Below, piece after piece: positions 8,387 to 16,815 of a stretch of 64,000 bases of DNA. Position 1 is the first letter of the stretch. Each line of letters begins with the position of its first letter. Location of the stretch: positions 186,001-250,000 of the forward strand of contig CAVTTP010000007.1 in NCBI GenBank assembly GCA_963737705.1, read 5' to 3'. The DNA is from PALSA-607 sp963737705 (lineage in GTDB: Bacteria > Actinomycetota > Actinomycetes > Acidothermales > Acidothermaceae). The position numbers and the translations under genes are program-made. The notes beneath the pieces are model-generated. The model was not told where the DNA came from, searched no databases, and saw only the letters and a program-made list of their open reading frames with translations.

Positions 8387-9442
8387 TTACAGAACATCCA
8401 CGACTTCGGCGTAGTGGCAGGCAACCGGGTGGCCCTGCCCACGGTCGGTCAGCGTCGGTAGATCCTCAATGCACCGTTGCTGCTGGTCCTTGCGCAGCTC
8501 GTTCGCGAACTTCGGGCAACGGGTCCGAAACCGGCAGCCGCTGGGTGGATCGACCGGGCTCGGAACGTCGCCGGTGATGATGACCCGCTGACGTGCGCGC
8601 TCCTTGCGCGGATCGGGAATCGGGATCGCTGAGATCAGCGCCTGGGTGTAGGGATGCGCGGGTGAGCTGAACAGGTCGTTGGTCTTCGCGATCTCGACGA
8701 TCCGCCCGAGGTACATGACCGCGATCCGGTCGGAGATGTGGCGGACTACCGAAAGGTCGTGCGCGACGAACAGGTAAGCAAGACCGAGTCGCTCTTGGAT
8801 CTCTTCGAGCAGGTTCACCACGCCGGCCTGGATCGAGACGTCGAGCGCCGACACCGGCTCGTCGAGCACCAGCAATCGTGGTTCGAGTGCGAGCGCGCGT
8901 GCGATGCCGATGCGCTGCCGCTGTCCGCCGGAGAACTCGTGTGGGTAGCGGTTGCCATGCTCGGCGCTCAACCCGACGGTCTGCAGCAACTCGGTGACCC
9001 GCTTGCGGCCACCGGAACCGTACAGGCCATGGATTTTCAGCGGCTCGGCCACGATCTCGTGTACTGACATCCGCGGATCAAGCGACGCGTACGGGTCTTG
9101 GAACACGATCTGCATCTCGCGACGCAAGCGACGCATCTCGCGCGTAGACGTCTTGGTCAGGTCGACCGAGTTAAAGAAGACGCTGCCGGAGGTCGCGGGT
9201 TGCAGGTTCAGCACTGCTCGGCTTGTCGTGGTCTTGCCGCAGCCCGACTCGCCGACCAAGCCGAGGGTCTCGCCCGGATAGATGTCGAACGAGACATCGC
9301 ACACCGCATGCACGTATCCGATCACGCGCCGAATCAGACCGCGGCTGCGTACCGGAAAGTGCTTGACCAGGTTGTGCACCGAAAGCACCGGCGCCGCACC
9401 GGGCGCGGGAGCCGGGGTGCTCTGCACGTCAGCGACAGTCAC
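8387..9442 (-). CDS. Oligopeptide/dipeptide ABC transporter ATP-binding protein (OppF/DppF type)
   Basis: One of the two ATPases that power peptide import. The 351 residues include Walker A GESGCGKTT, the ABC signature SGGQRQRIGIARALAL, Walker B LLVLDEPVSALD and the switch histidine in FVAHDLSVV. At the C-terminus is the oligopeptide-transporter domain, with the cysteine cluster CRFRTRCPKF that is typical of Opp/Dpp ATPases and may bind an iron-sulfur cluster or zinc. It overlaps the upstream oppD-like gene by four bases and is the last gene of the transporter operon. Whether the substrate is di- or oligopeptides cannot be decided from sequence. Confidence 0.93.
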   Translation of the reverse strand: MTVADVQSTPAPAPGAAPVLSVHNLVKHFPVRSRGLIRRVIGYVHAVCDVSFDIYPGETLGLVGESGCGKTTTSRAVLNLQPATSGSVFFNSVDLTKTSTREMRRLRREMQIVFQDPYASLDPRMSVHEIVAEPLKIHGLYGSGGRKRVTELLQTVGLSAEHGNRYPHEFSGGQRQRIGIARALALEPRLLVLDEPVSALDVSIQAGVVNLLEEIQERLGLAYLFVAHDLSVVRHISDRIAVMYLGRIVEIAKTNDLFSSPAHPYTQALISAIPIPDPRKERARQRVIITGDVPSPVDPPSGCRFRTRCPKFANELRKDQQQRCIEDLPTLTDRGQGHPVACHYAEVVDVL

Positions 9443-10564
9443 GACGGATCCTCGGGCACCAACGGCACAGCTGCAGCGATCTCAGCGGGAAGCGCGTCAT
9501 CTTTGGTGGTCGTTTTGAACAAGTCCGCAGGCTCCATACCTTCAAGGCGGTCACTGAAGTGACAGGCCGCGACGTGGTCGGGTGAGGTCGTCGGCGCAAG
9601 CGCCGGCTCTACAGTCCGGCAGATGTCCTCGGCCATCGGACACCGCGGTGCGAACGGGCAACCGGGTGGCATGTTGATGAGCGACGGCGGCACACCGGTG
9701 ATCGGCGTCAAGCGCGCCTGCGCCGCTCGGTCGAGGCGCGGCAAGCTGCCGAGAAGGCCAAGCGTGTAAGGCATCCGGGGCGTGTAGAAGATTTGCTCGA
9801 CCGTGCCGACCTCGACGGCACGGCCGGCGTACATCACGAGTACGCGGTCTGCTTGTCCTGCGACAACACCGAGATCGTGTGTGATGAGGATCATGGCCGC
9901 GCCGGTTTCTTCACGCGCGGTCCTCAAGGTCTCGAGCACCTGAGCCTGCACGGTGACGTCGAGAGCGGTCGTCGGCTCGTCGGCAATGATGACCTCTGGG
10001 CCGTTCGCCATCGCAATCGCAATTACTGCGCGCTGTCGCATGCCACCGGAGAACTCGTGCGGGTAGCTATTAGCACGTTCTTCTGCGTTGGGGATACCGA
10101 CGGTTTTCAGCAACGACACAGCGCGCGCATGCGCGACTTCCTTGCTGACCTTCTGGTGCGCAGTGACAGCCTCAGCGATCTGCCAGCCGACCGTATAGAC
10201 CGGGTTCAGGCTGGTCATCGGATCCTGAAAAATCATCGCGAGCTGCTGGCCGCGGTAATGAGCAAGCTGGCGTTCCGAGAGACCGAGCAACTCATCGTTG
10301 CCGAGGCGAACGGACCCGCTGATGTGCGCTGTCCTGGGCAACAAACCCATGACAGCAAGCGACGTGACCGACTTTCCCGGATCCCGACTCGCCGACGATT
10401 CCGAGCACCTCACCGCGATGCAAGTCGTAGCTGACGCCGCGAACAGCTTGAACTGTGCCGTCCTCGGTGTTGAAGCTGACAGAGACGTCGTCTACTGAAA
10501 GCACGGTTCCCGGGGACGCCGCTGTTGCAACGGCGGTCACGCCGCCGGTGTCGTAGTGGCTCAC
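9439..10564 (-). pseudogene. OppD/DppD-type ABC transporter ATP-binding protein, frameshifted inside Walker A
   Basis: Partner ATPase of the peptide importer. The start (ATG at 10564) and first 65 or so residues are normal, ending with VGESGSGK. The frame then runs out into VGHVACC and a stop. The rest of the protein is intact in another frame from about 10373 down to 9439: SVTSLAVMGLLP, an ABC signature beginning SGGMRQRAVIA, a Walker B region IIADEPTTALDV, LITHDLGVV and the C-terminal CPFAPRCP cysteines. Removing one A from the AAA run (plus strand TTT, about 10373-10375) restores GESGSGKSVTSL exactly. So this is either a homopolymer sequencing error or a very recent null mutation. The gene overlaps oppC and oppF by four bases each, as an intact operon member would. 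Confidence 0.88.
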
Positions 10565-11547
10565 GTACGGCCCTTCGATGCCGTCGGGTCGAGCGCGTCA
10601 CGCAGTCCGTCACCGATGAAGTTGGCGGTGAGCGCGATCAAGATGATGAAGAGCCCTGGGAAGTAGAACAGCCACGGCCTCGTCTCGACCGCAGTCTGGG
10701 CCTGGCTCACAAGCAGACCCAACGACGTGTCTGGTGCTGCCACTCCGAATCCGACGAAGGACAGCGCCGTCTCGGCCAGGATCGACGTCGCGACCAGGAT
10801 GGTGAAGATTACGATGACCACGCTGACCACGTTCGGTACGACATGGCGAAACACGACCCGGGTGCGCGATGCGCCTAGGGCATGCGCGGCCTCGATGTAT
10901 TCCTTCTCTCGAATCGCCAGCGCGTTACCGCGGACGACCCGGCCGACGTAGGGCCACGTCAGGGCTGCGAGCACCATCGAGATCCAGAACCAGCCATTCG
11001 CCTTGGGTCCGATGTTGTGCGTGAGCACCGCGGCTACCGCAATGATCGGGAACGTCAGGAACAGGTCAACGATGCGCATCATGATCGAGTCGACAACGCC
11101 GCCGGCATATCCCGAGATTGCGCCGTAGATCGTTCCGACGATCGTCGAACTGATCGACACGAACGCAGCAATCTCCAGTGAGCGCTGGGTGCCGCGCAAC
11201 ACCTCGGAGAACGTGTCATAACCCGTGGAGTCGGTGCCGAACGGGTGCTTCAAGCTCGGCTTGAAGTTGAGGTCAGGTGTGAAGACGTTGTACTTGTAGT
11301 GCCACAGCGTGCCGCCGACGAACGCCAGCAACACAATCATGATGAGAACGATGAGGCTGATCATCGCCATCTTGTGCTTGCGGAAGCGGCGGGCCGCCAT
11401 CCGCCACAAGCTGCGCGCTTCGATCGAACCGACTGGCTCTCGTGGATCGATCGTGTCGGGCGAGATCGCCGGTGCCGCGCCGTCGCCCTGTCTAGATGTC
11501 TCAGGATCGACGAGGTGCGTGCCAATGTCTCGTGATGATCTACTCAT
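10561..11547 (-). CDS. Peptide ABC transporter permease (OppC/DppC type)
   Basis: Membrane-spanning subunit of the peptide importer. It has a long hydrophilic N-terminus (about 60 residues), one helix (IVLIMIVLLAFVGG), an external loop with HPFGTDSTGYDTFSEVL, the motif typical of OppC proteins, and then the five-helix permease core. The EAA-like coupling loop appears as EYIEAAHALGASRTRVVFRH. The start is set at the ATG at 11547, giving 328 residues and an eight-base overlap with the oppB end (ATGAGTAG). A start at 11589 is possible in frame but lies deeper in oppB. The next gene is the damaged oppD-like ATPase. Confidence 0.92.
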   Translation of the reverse strand: MSRSSRDIGTHLVDPETSRQGDGAAPAISPDTIDPREPVGSIEARSLWRMAARRFRKHKMAMISLIVLIMIVLLAFVGGTLWHYKYNVFTPDLNFKPSLKHPFGTDSTGYDTFSEVLRGTQRSLEIAAFVSISSTIVGTIYGAISGYAGGVVDSIMMRIVDLFLTFPIIAVAAVLTHNIGPKANGWFWISMVLAALTWPYVGRVVRGNALAIREKEYIEAAHALGASRTRVVFRHVVPNVVSVVIVIFTILVATSILAETALSFVGFGVAAPDTSLGLLVSQAQTAVETRPWLFYFPGLFIILIALTANFIGDGLRDALDPTASKGRT

Positions 11548-12526
11548 AGCGGATCCTCGGATCGAGCACGCCGTACAGGATGTCGGCAATCAGGTTGAAC
11601 ACAATGATGGCGGCTCCGGACACGAGTAGCCATGCAAGCACGACATAGGGATCGTTCAGATTCAGCCCGTCAGCTAACAAGAAGTCCCCCATCCCGCGCC
11701 ATTGGTAGATGTACTCGGTGATGATCGCCCCACCAAGGATCGCGCCAATGTCGAGCGCGGTGACCGTCACAAAGGGAATGAGCGCTGTGCGCAGTGCGTG
11801 CCGGATGAGCACCCTGGCCGGCGAAATGCCCTTCGCCCTCGCAAGTCGGATGTAGTCGCTGCTGAGCGCCTCGATCATCGAGGCCCGGTTGAACCGACTC
11901 CATGACGCGTAAGAGATAAGCGCCAAAGTGATGGTCGGCAGTATCAAGTGGTTGAAGTCATCGAACAAGTGCGAGCCCAGACCGGGCGAGACACTGGGCG
12001 AGTTCTCGCCAATTGTTTTGAACCCTGTACCGAAGTGCTTGTTCGACCAGATCGCGCCCTCCTTCAGCAGGATCGCGAACCAGAACGTCGGCATGGCCAA
12101 GAACAGGAAGCCGGTGAAGGTGAACGTGTAGTCGGTCTTGGTGTATTGCTTCGTCGCACTGATCACGCCGACAACGATGGCGATGAGCGCGGCAACCACC
12201 ATGGCGAAGAAGACGAGCCGCAACGTCACCAGCGCACGGTGGCCGATCTCGGTGCCGATGTCGAGGGTGCCGCCACCTGACACGGACGGGCCGAAGTAGC
12301 CGTGCGAGATACCGCTGATCCAATGCCAGTAGCGCTCGAGCAGCGGCTGGTCGAGCCACAACCGGTGCTCGGCAAGCTTGATGGTCTGTTTGGGCGGGAT
12401 CGGCTGTTTGGTCTTCAGACCGGATAGCGGGTCGCCAGACAGGCTTACGAGCAGGAAGACGATGAACGTGGAGACGATCAGAATCGGTATCGAGATCAAT
12501 ACCCGCCGTATGGCGAACGCAAGCAT
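11540..12526 (-). CDS. Peptide ABC transporter permease (OppB/DppB type)
   Basis: First permease of the importer, 328 residues from the ATG at 12526. It starts with the family N-terminus FAIRRVLISIPILIVSTFIV and the following SGDPL, which begins the periplasmic loop. The core helices follow, and the coupling loop reads DYIRLARAKGISPARVLIRH. An in-frame ATG at 12592 would add 22 hydrophilic residues with no similarity to the family, so the later start is preferred. It lies 185 bases downstream of the substrate-binding gene, with a strong stem-loop in that gap, and overlaps oppC. Confidence 0.92.
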   Translation of the reverse strand: MLAFAIRRVLISIPILIVSTFIVFLLVSLSGDPLSGLKTKQPIPPKQTIKLAEHRLWLDQPLLERYWHWISGISHGYFGPSVSGGGTLDIGTEIGHRALVTLRLVFFAMVVAALIAIVVGVISATKQYTKTDYTFTFTGFLFLAMPTFWFAILLKEGAIWSNKHFGTGFKTIGENSPSVSPGLGSHLFDDFNHLILPTITLALISYASWSRFNRASMIEALSSDYIRLARAKGISPARVLIRHALRTALIPFVTVTALDIGAILGGAIITEYIYQWRGMGDFLLADGLNLNDPYVVLAWLLVSGAAIIVFNLIADILYGVLDPRIRYE

Positions 12527-12660
12527 ATGGGCCTCGCTCCGGAGACGCCTGGGGCCAGTGGCCCATAAGTGACGGTACTCCCCGGCGTCCACCTTGCTCT
12601 ATGGCTCACCGGAGCTATCACCGGTGCGTCGAAGAACTGGTCAAACCGCCGGGCCGAGCC

Positions 12661-12691
12661 GGTGTGGCCCGCCACTGGGGCGGGCCACACC
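12661..12691 (-). terminator. Intra-operonic stem-loop after the peptide-binding protein gene
   Basis: A perfect 13-bp inverted repeat (GGTGTGGCCCGCC / GGCGGGCCACACC) with a 5-base loop, starting 20 bases after the stop of the substrate-binding gene. No T-run follows in the direction of transcription. It more likely stabilises the upstream mRNA 3' end, or partly attenuates, than fully terminates. This would give more binding protein than permease. Confidence 0.75.
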
Positions 12692-12710
12692 GATCATCGA
12701 CGCAAGCGAG

Positions 12711-14579
12711 TTACTGGGACTTGATCTGACCCCAGTCCTGCGTGTTGTACGGCGGTCCGACCGAGGTCGCGTTGTCGCGGATGTTGCCCCACTTCGAGTT
12801 GTAAGCCAGGATTACCGGCTTTTGGTACAACGGGAGCGTGTAGGCGTCAGCCGAGATCTGCTTGTCGGCGGTGTTGAGGTCGGCGAGTTCCTGGGTCGGA
12901 TCCGTGGTCACGAGCGAGTCAGCGAGCGCCTTGTCGACGGCTGCGTTGACGTAGTGACCGTAGTTTCCGCCCCAGTTACCGGCCGCACCCTGTGCGGTGT
13001 CGGACTGGTAGAGCGCCGCGTTGCTGGAGCCGAACGGCGTTGCCACCCACGCGAACACGATGATGTCGTACTTGTGGTTCGCGTCCTTCTGGGTGAGGGT
13101 GTCGCCAAGGCTGTCAGTCGGCGAAACGTTGATCGTGACACCGAGCTGCTTCGCCGCAGCGGCAAACAGCTGGCACTCGGTCTGCCGAACGGCGTTGCCC
13201 TGGGTGTAGCGCATCGTGAGCGCCGGGACTGCCTTACCCGACGGATCAGTCAACGTGGAGCCGACCTTGTAGCCGGCGGCCGTGAGGATCTGCTTCGCGG
13301 CCGCGACGTTGCCGCTGCCGTAACCGAACGACGTCACGTTGTCCTGGTAACCCTTCTGCCCAGGCACGAACATGCGGTTGCCGAGTGGCGTGATGCCAGG
13401 GTCGGTCTGACCGGCGGTACGGGCGATCATGCCCTTGACGTCGACCGCGGTGAACAGTGCCTTGCGCAGAGCGACGTTTTGCAACGCCGGGGTCTGCAGG
13501 TTGAGGTCGATGTGCTCGAACACCAGACCAAGGTCGAGCTGGTAGACGATGTTGCTCATGCCGTTGAGCTGACTAATGAGGTCAACCTCGGGCTGCGGGT
13601 AGATCGCGTCGACTTCGCCGTTTTGCAATGCCGGCGGTTCCTGCGTCGCGTCAGTGATCATCCGGAACACGAGCTTGTCAAGGTAAGGGCCGTTAGCTCC
13701 GTACCACTTCGGGTTCGGGCTGAGCGTGACGCTCTGGTCCTTCTGGAAGTCCGACACCACGAACGGGCCACCGGAAACGGTTGGCGGCGTGGTAGCGAAC
13801 CCGGTGTCCCAGCTCTTCTCCAGGTTGACCTGGTCGAGACCCTGAGGACTGGCCGAGTGGTACGGCATGATCGTGCTGAAGAGCGACTTCCAGTCAGAGA
13901 ACGGGGTCTTCATGACCACCGTGACCGTCGAGCCGTTGTTCGAGCCGGTGATCGACGCGATCTGGGCGTAGCCCGTCGTGGACTCGAGGTCGCACTTCGT
14001 GCAGTCGACGCCGTCCTGCGCCTTCCAGAGGTAGATGAAGTCGTCGGCCGTGATCGGCGTTCCGTCAGACCACACGGCCTTCGGGTTGATCACGTACACG
14101 ATCGTCTGCGGCGAGGCGGTCGTCACGGTCGCACTGGTCAGCAGGTCGGTGTTCAGCACCGGCTGCAAGTCAGGGAGCACGTTGAACGCGTTCGGGTAGA
14201 TCGAGTTCTCGACCTCGGCGGTCTCGAACGTGTCACCTGCGGAGGTGAGGACGTTCCAGTTGTCGATGGTCTTCTCAAGGGTGTAGGTCAGTGTGCCGCC
14301 CTTGGTCACGCTCGCGGTGTTGATCGTGTCCGGGTTACCGGTGAGGCGGTTGCCCGTCTTCGTCTCGTCCGCCGCACTTGGGGATGTCGCTGCGCTGCTG
14401 GCCGCAGCCGGCGCGCTGGCACTTCCGCTGGGCGCAGGAGCGGAGCTCGTCGTAGCCCCTGGAGCGGGGCTTGAGCTCGTCGCGGCGTTGTTCTTCTTGC
14501 TGCTACTGCAAGCAGCAAGAGCAAGCGCGACGATCGCGGCTGATGCCGCTATCTGAATACCTCTACGTCTGACGAGCAT
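12711..14579 (-). CDS. Peptide ABC transporter substrate-binding lipoprotein (SBP family 5)
   Basis: Extracytoplasmic solute receptor of the importer, 622 residues. The N-terminus has three arginines, a hydrophobic stretch and the lipobox LALAAC, so Cys23 should be lipidated and anchored in the membrane. A Ser/Ala/Pro-rich linker of about 50 residues follows. Then comes the SBP_bac_5 fold with recognisable stretches such as AVWSDGTPITADDFIYLW and the peptide-clamp region around NGEVDAIYPQPE. Length and layout fit DppA/OppA-type receptors of actinomycetes. It is the first gene of the five-gene operon. The 210 bp upstream to tpiA should hold the promoter. A stem-loop at 12661-12691 separates it from the permeases. 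The substrate class is inferred from the family only. Confidence 0.92.
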   Translation of the reverse strand: MLVRRRGIQIAASAAIVALALAACSSSKKNNAATSSSPAPGATTSSAPAPSGSASAPAAASSAATSPSAADETKTGNRLTGNPDTINTASVTKGGTLTYTLEKTIDNWNVLTSAGDTFETAEVENSIYPNAFNVLPDLQPVLNTDLLTSATVTTASPQTIVYVINPKAVWSDGTPITADDFIYLWKAQDGVDCTKCDLESTTGYAQIASITGSNNGSTVTVVMKTPFSDWKSLFSTIMPYHSASPQGLDQVNLEKSWDTGFATTPPTVSGGPFVVSDFQKDQSVTLSPNPKWYGANGPYLDKLVFRMITDATQEPPALQNGEVDAIYPQPEVDLISQLNGMSNIVYQLDLGLVFEHIDLNLQTPALQNVALRKALFTAVDVKGMIARTAGQTDPGITPLGNRMFVPGQKGYQDNVTSFGYGSGNVAAAKQILTAAGYKVGSTLTDPSGKAVPALTMRYTQGNAVRQTECQLFAAAAKQLGVTINVSPTDSLGDTLTQKDANHKYDIIVFAWVATPFGSSNAALYQSDTAQGAAGNWGGNYGHYVNAAVDKALADSLVTTDPTQELADLNTADKQISADAYTLPLYQKPVILAYNSKWGNIRDNATSVGPPYNTQDWGQIKSQ

Positions 14580-14789
14580 GTCTCTCCTTCTGGCGGCCGC
14601 CTTGTGAGTGGTCCGCGAGTAGTAACTCCCGTACGCCGGGCTTTTGGTAGGCGAACGCCCCCCGCAGCGGTCGCGGTGACTGTAGCCACCGGATGCCTAG
14701 TCGGGCATTCTTTGGGCTGAACCTAACGCAAATCGTGACACAAGAGTTACGCAGTGGATCTCGGTCGACGAGTTGTCACCAAAGTGACG

Positions 14790-15578
14790 CTAGACCGTGT
14801 TGTTAAATCGGACAATACGGACAAACTCGTCTGGATCGAGGCTTGCACCTCCAACCAAAGCGCCGTCGATGTCACGCTGAGCCATGATTCCCCCTGCATT
14901 AATTCCCTTGACCGAGCCCCCATACAGAACTCGGACGGCGGCCGCCACAGACGGCTCGTACAGCTCCCCTAGCCGACGGCGGATCGCGCCGCATACTTCC
15001 TGAGCGTCCTCGGGCGTGGCCACCTCGCCGGTGCCAATTGCCCAGACAGGCTCGTAGGCGATCACGATCTGCGTCGCCTGCTCAGCACTTACATCGGCCA
15101 AACCGCCGTCCAGCTGAACTAGCGTATGTGGCACCTGCCGCCCCTCCCGGCGCACCTCGAGCGCCTCGCCGACGCACAGGATCGGCGTCATGCCGGCCGC
15201 GATAATGGCGCGGACCTTTGCATTGACCAGCGCGTCGTCCTCGTCGTGATACTGGCGACGTTCGGAGTGACCGGCGACGACAAACGTGCAGCCGAGCTTG
15301 GCGAGCATCGCGGCTGAGATCTCACCGGTATACGCCCCAGCGCTGTATGCCGACACATCTTGCGCGCCGTACAACAACCGCAACCGGTCGCCGTCGACCA
15401 GCGTTTGCACGCTGCGGATGTCGGTGAAGGGCGGCAACACGGCGACATCGACCGCGTCGTAGTCGGGATCGGACAACGAAAAAGCCAGCTTCTGCACCAG
15501 GCCGATGGCCTCGAGGTGGTTCAGGTTCATCTTCCAGTTGCCAGCCATGAGCGGCTTGCGAGTCGGCTTAGAGGCCAC
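14790..15578 (-). CDS. tpiA: Triosephosphate isomerase
   Basis: Interconverts dihydroxyacetone phosphate and glyceraldehyde-3-phosphate. The family landmarks are present: the N-terminal GNWKMNLN with the active-site Asn and Lys, FVVAGHSERRQ with the electrophilic His, VIAYEPVWAIGTG with the catalytic Glu and hinged loop 6, and YGGSVKGINAGG for phosphate binding. The 262-residue length is normal. The GTG start at 15578 lies two bases after the pgk stop, so it is co-transcribed with gap and pgk. It is the last gene of the glycolytic run. The peptide transporter begins 210 bp further on. Confidence 0.97.
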   Translation of the reverse strand: MASKPTRKPLMAGNWKMNLNHLEAIGLVQKLAFSLSDPDYDAVDVAVLPPFTDIRSVQTLVDGDRLRLLYGAQDVSAYSAGAYTGEISAAMLAKLGCTFVVAGHSERRQYHDEDDALVNAKVRAIIAAGMTPILCVGEALEVRREGRQVPHTLVQLDGGLADVSAEQATQIVIAYEPVWAIGTGEVATPEDAQEVCGAIRRRLGELYEPSVAAAVRVLYGGSVKGINAGGIMAQRDIDGALVGGASLDPDEFVRIVRFNNTV

Positions 15579-15580
15579 CG

Positions 15581-16804
15581 TCAGTGCTCCAAGACTTGGA
15601 GGCCGGGAAGCGTCTTGCCCTCGAGGTACTCAAGGCTGGCGCCGCCGCCGGTCGACACGTGACCGAAGTCGCTCTCCGCGAACCCGAGCTTGCGCACCGC
15701 TGCTGCAGAGTCGCCGCCTCCGACTACCGTCAAACCGTCGACCTTGGTCAGCGCCGTGGCCAGTGCCTTCGTCCCGCCGGCAAAGGCGTCGAACTCGAAA
15801 ACACCCATCGGACCGTTCCAGAAAACCGTTCGGGCATCGCCGAGCTTCGACGCAAACAAAGCGCGCGTTTCCGGTCCGATGTCGAGGCCCTCCCGGTCGG
15901 CAGGGATCTGCGATGCGGGGACGACGATGTGTGGCGCGTCGGCGGCAAAGTGGGTCGCCGCGACGATGTCGACCGGCAGGACCAAATCGACTCCGCGCTT
16001 CTGCGCGTCAGTCATGAGTCCGCTCACGACGTCGAGCTGATCTTTCTCGAGCAGCGAGTTGCCTACCTCATAACCCTGCGCAGCCAGGAAGGTGTACGCC
16101 ATGCCGCCGCCGATCAACAGCCGGTCGACCTTGTCGAGCAGGTTGGAGATAACACCAAGCTTGTCGGAGACTTTGGCGCCGCCGAGAACCACTACATAAG
16201 GGCGCTCGAGTTCGTCGGTCAACCTCCGCAGCACCGAGACCTCAGCGATGACCAGGCCGCCGGCTGCGTGCGGCAGCCGCTGCGGCAGGTCGTAGACGCT
16301 CGCGTGCTTGCGGTGAACGGCACCAAAACCGTCACCGACGTAGCTTCCGCCCTCGCCCGCTAGTGCGGCGAGCTTGCCGGCGAATGCGCCCCGTTCCGCG
16401 TCGTCCTTGCTGGTCTCCGCTACCTCGAACCGAAGGTTCTCGAGCATGACCACCCCGCCAAGCGGAGTCTCCTCGACGACCGCCTGTGCCGAGACCCCGG
16501 CGACGCCGTCGCTCGCGTCGTCCGGGAAGCCAACTGGCCGACCGAGCAGCTCGGACAGTCGAGCAGCAGCGGGTCGCAGCGACAGCGCCGGATTGACGCC
16601 GCCCTTGGGCCGACCCAGGTGCGCCATCACGACGACCCGCGCGCCTCTGTCAGTCAGCTCGCGGATCGTGGGGACACTTGCTTGGATGCGCTTGTCGTCG
16701 GTGATCACCGGCGGGCCATCGCCGCTGGAGTCGAGTGGAACGTTGAGGTCGGCCCGCACCAGCACGGTCCGGCCGGCGACCTGCAGGTCGTCGACAGTGC
16801 GCAT
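15581..16804 (-). CDS. pgk: Phosphoglycerate kinase
   Basis: Transfers a phosphate from 1,3-bisphosphoglycerate to ADP in glycolysis. The ATG at 16804 is chosen because GAGGAG lies five bases upstream; this gives 407 residues, a normal length. The motif VLVRADLNVPLD is at the N-terminus, AHLGRPKGG gives the substrate arginine region, and GGDSAAAVRKLG and STGGGASLEYLEGK mark the nucleotide-binding C-domain. The frame is open further upstream but there overlaps gap. gap ends 11 bases before, and tpiA starts two bases after the stop. Confidence 0.97.
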   Translation of the reverse strand: MRTVDDLQVAGRTVLVRADLNVPLDSSGDGPPVITDDKRIQASVPTIRELTDRGARVVVMAHLGRPKGGVNPALSLRPAAARLSELLGRPVGFPDDASDGVAGVSAQAVVEETPLGGVVMLENLRFEVAETSKDDAERGAFAGKLAALAGEGGSYVGDGFGAVHRKHASVYDLPQRLPHAAGGLVIAEVSVLRRLTDELERPYVVVLGGAKVSDKLGVISNLLDKVDRLLIGGGMAYTFLAAQGYEVGNSLLEKDQLDVVSGLMTDAQKRGVDLVLPVDIVAATHFAADAPHIVVPASQIPADREGLDIGPETRALFASKLGDARTVFWNGPMGVFEFDAFAGGTKALATALTKVDGLTVVGGGDSAAAVRKLGFAESDFGHVSTGGGASLEYLEGKTLPGLQVLEH

Positions 16805-16815
16805 ACGCTCCTCGC

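Noticed and set aside
12594..14474. Long open frame (626 codons) on the plus strand opposite the peptide-binding protein gene
   Set aside because: It is an antisense shadow of a GC-rich gene: Arg/Val/Asp-rich, no domain, no start signal; the minus-strand gene has a signal peptide and family motifs.
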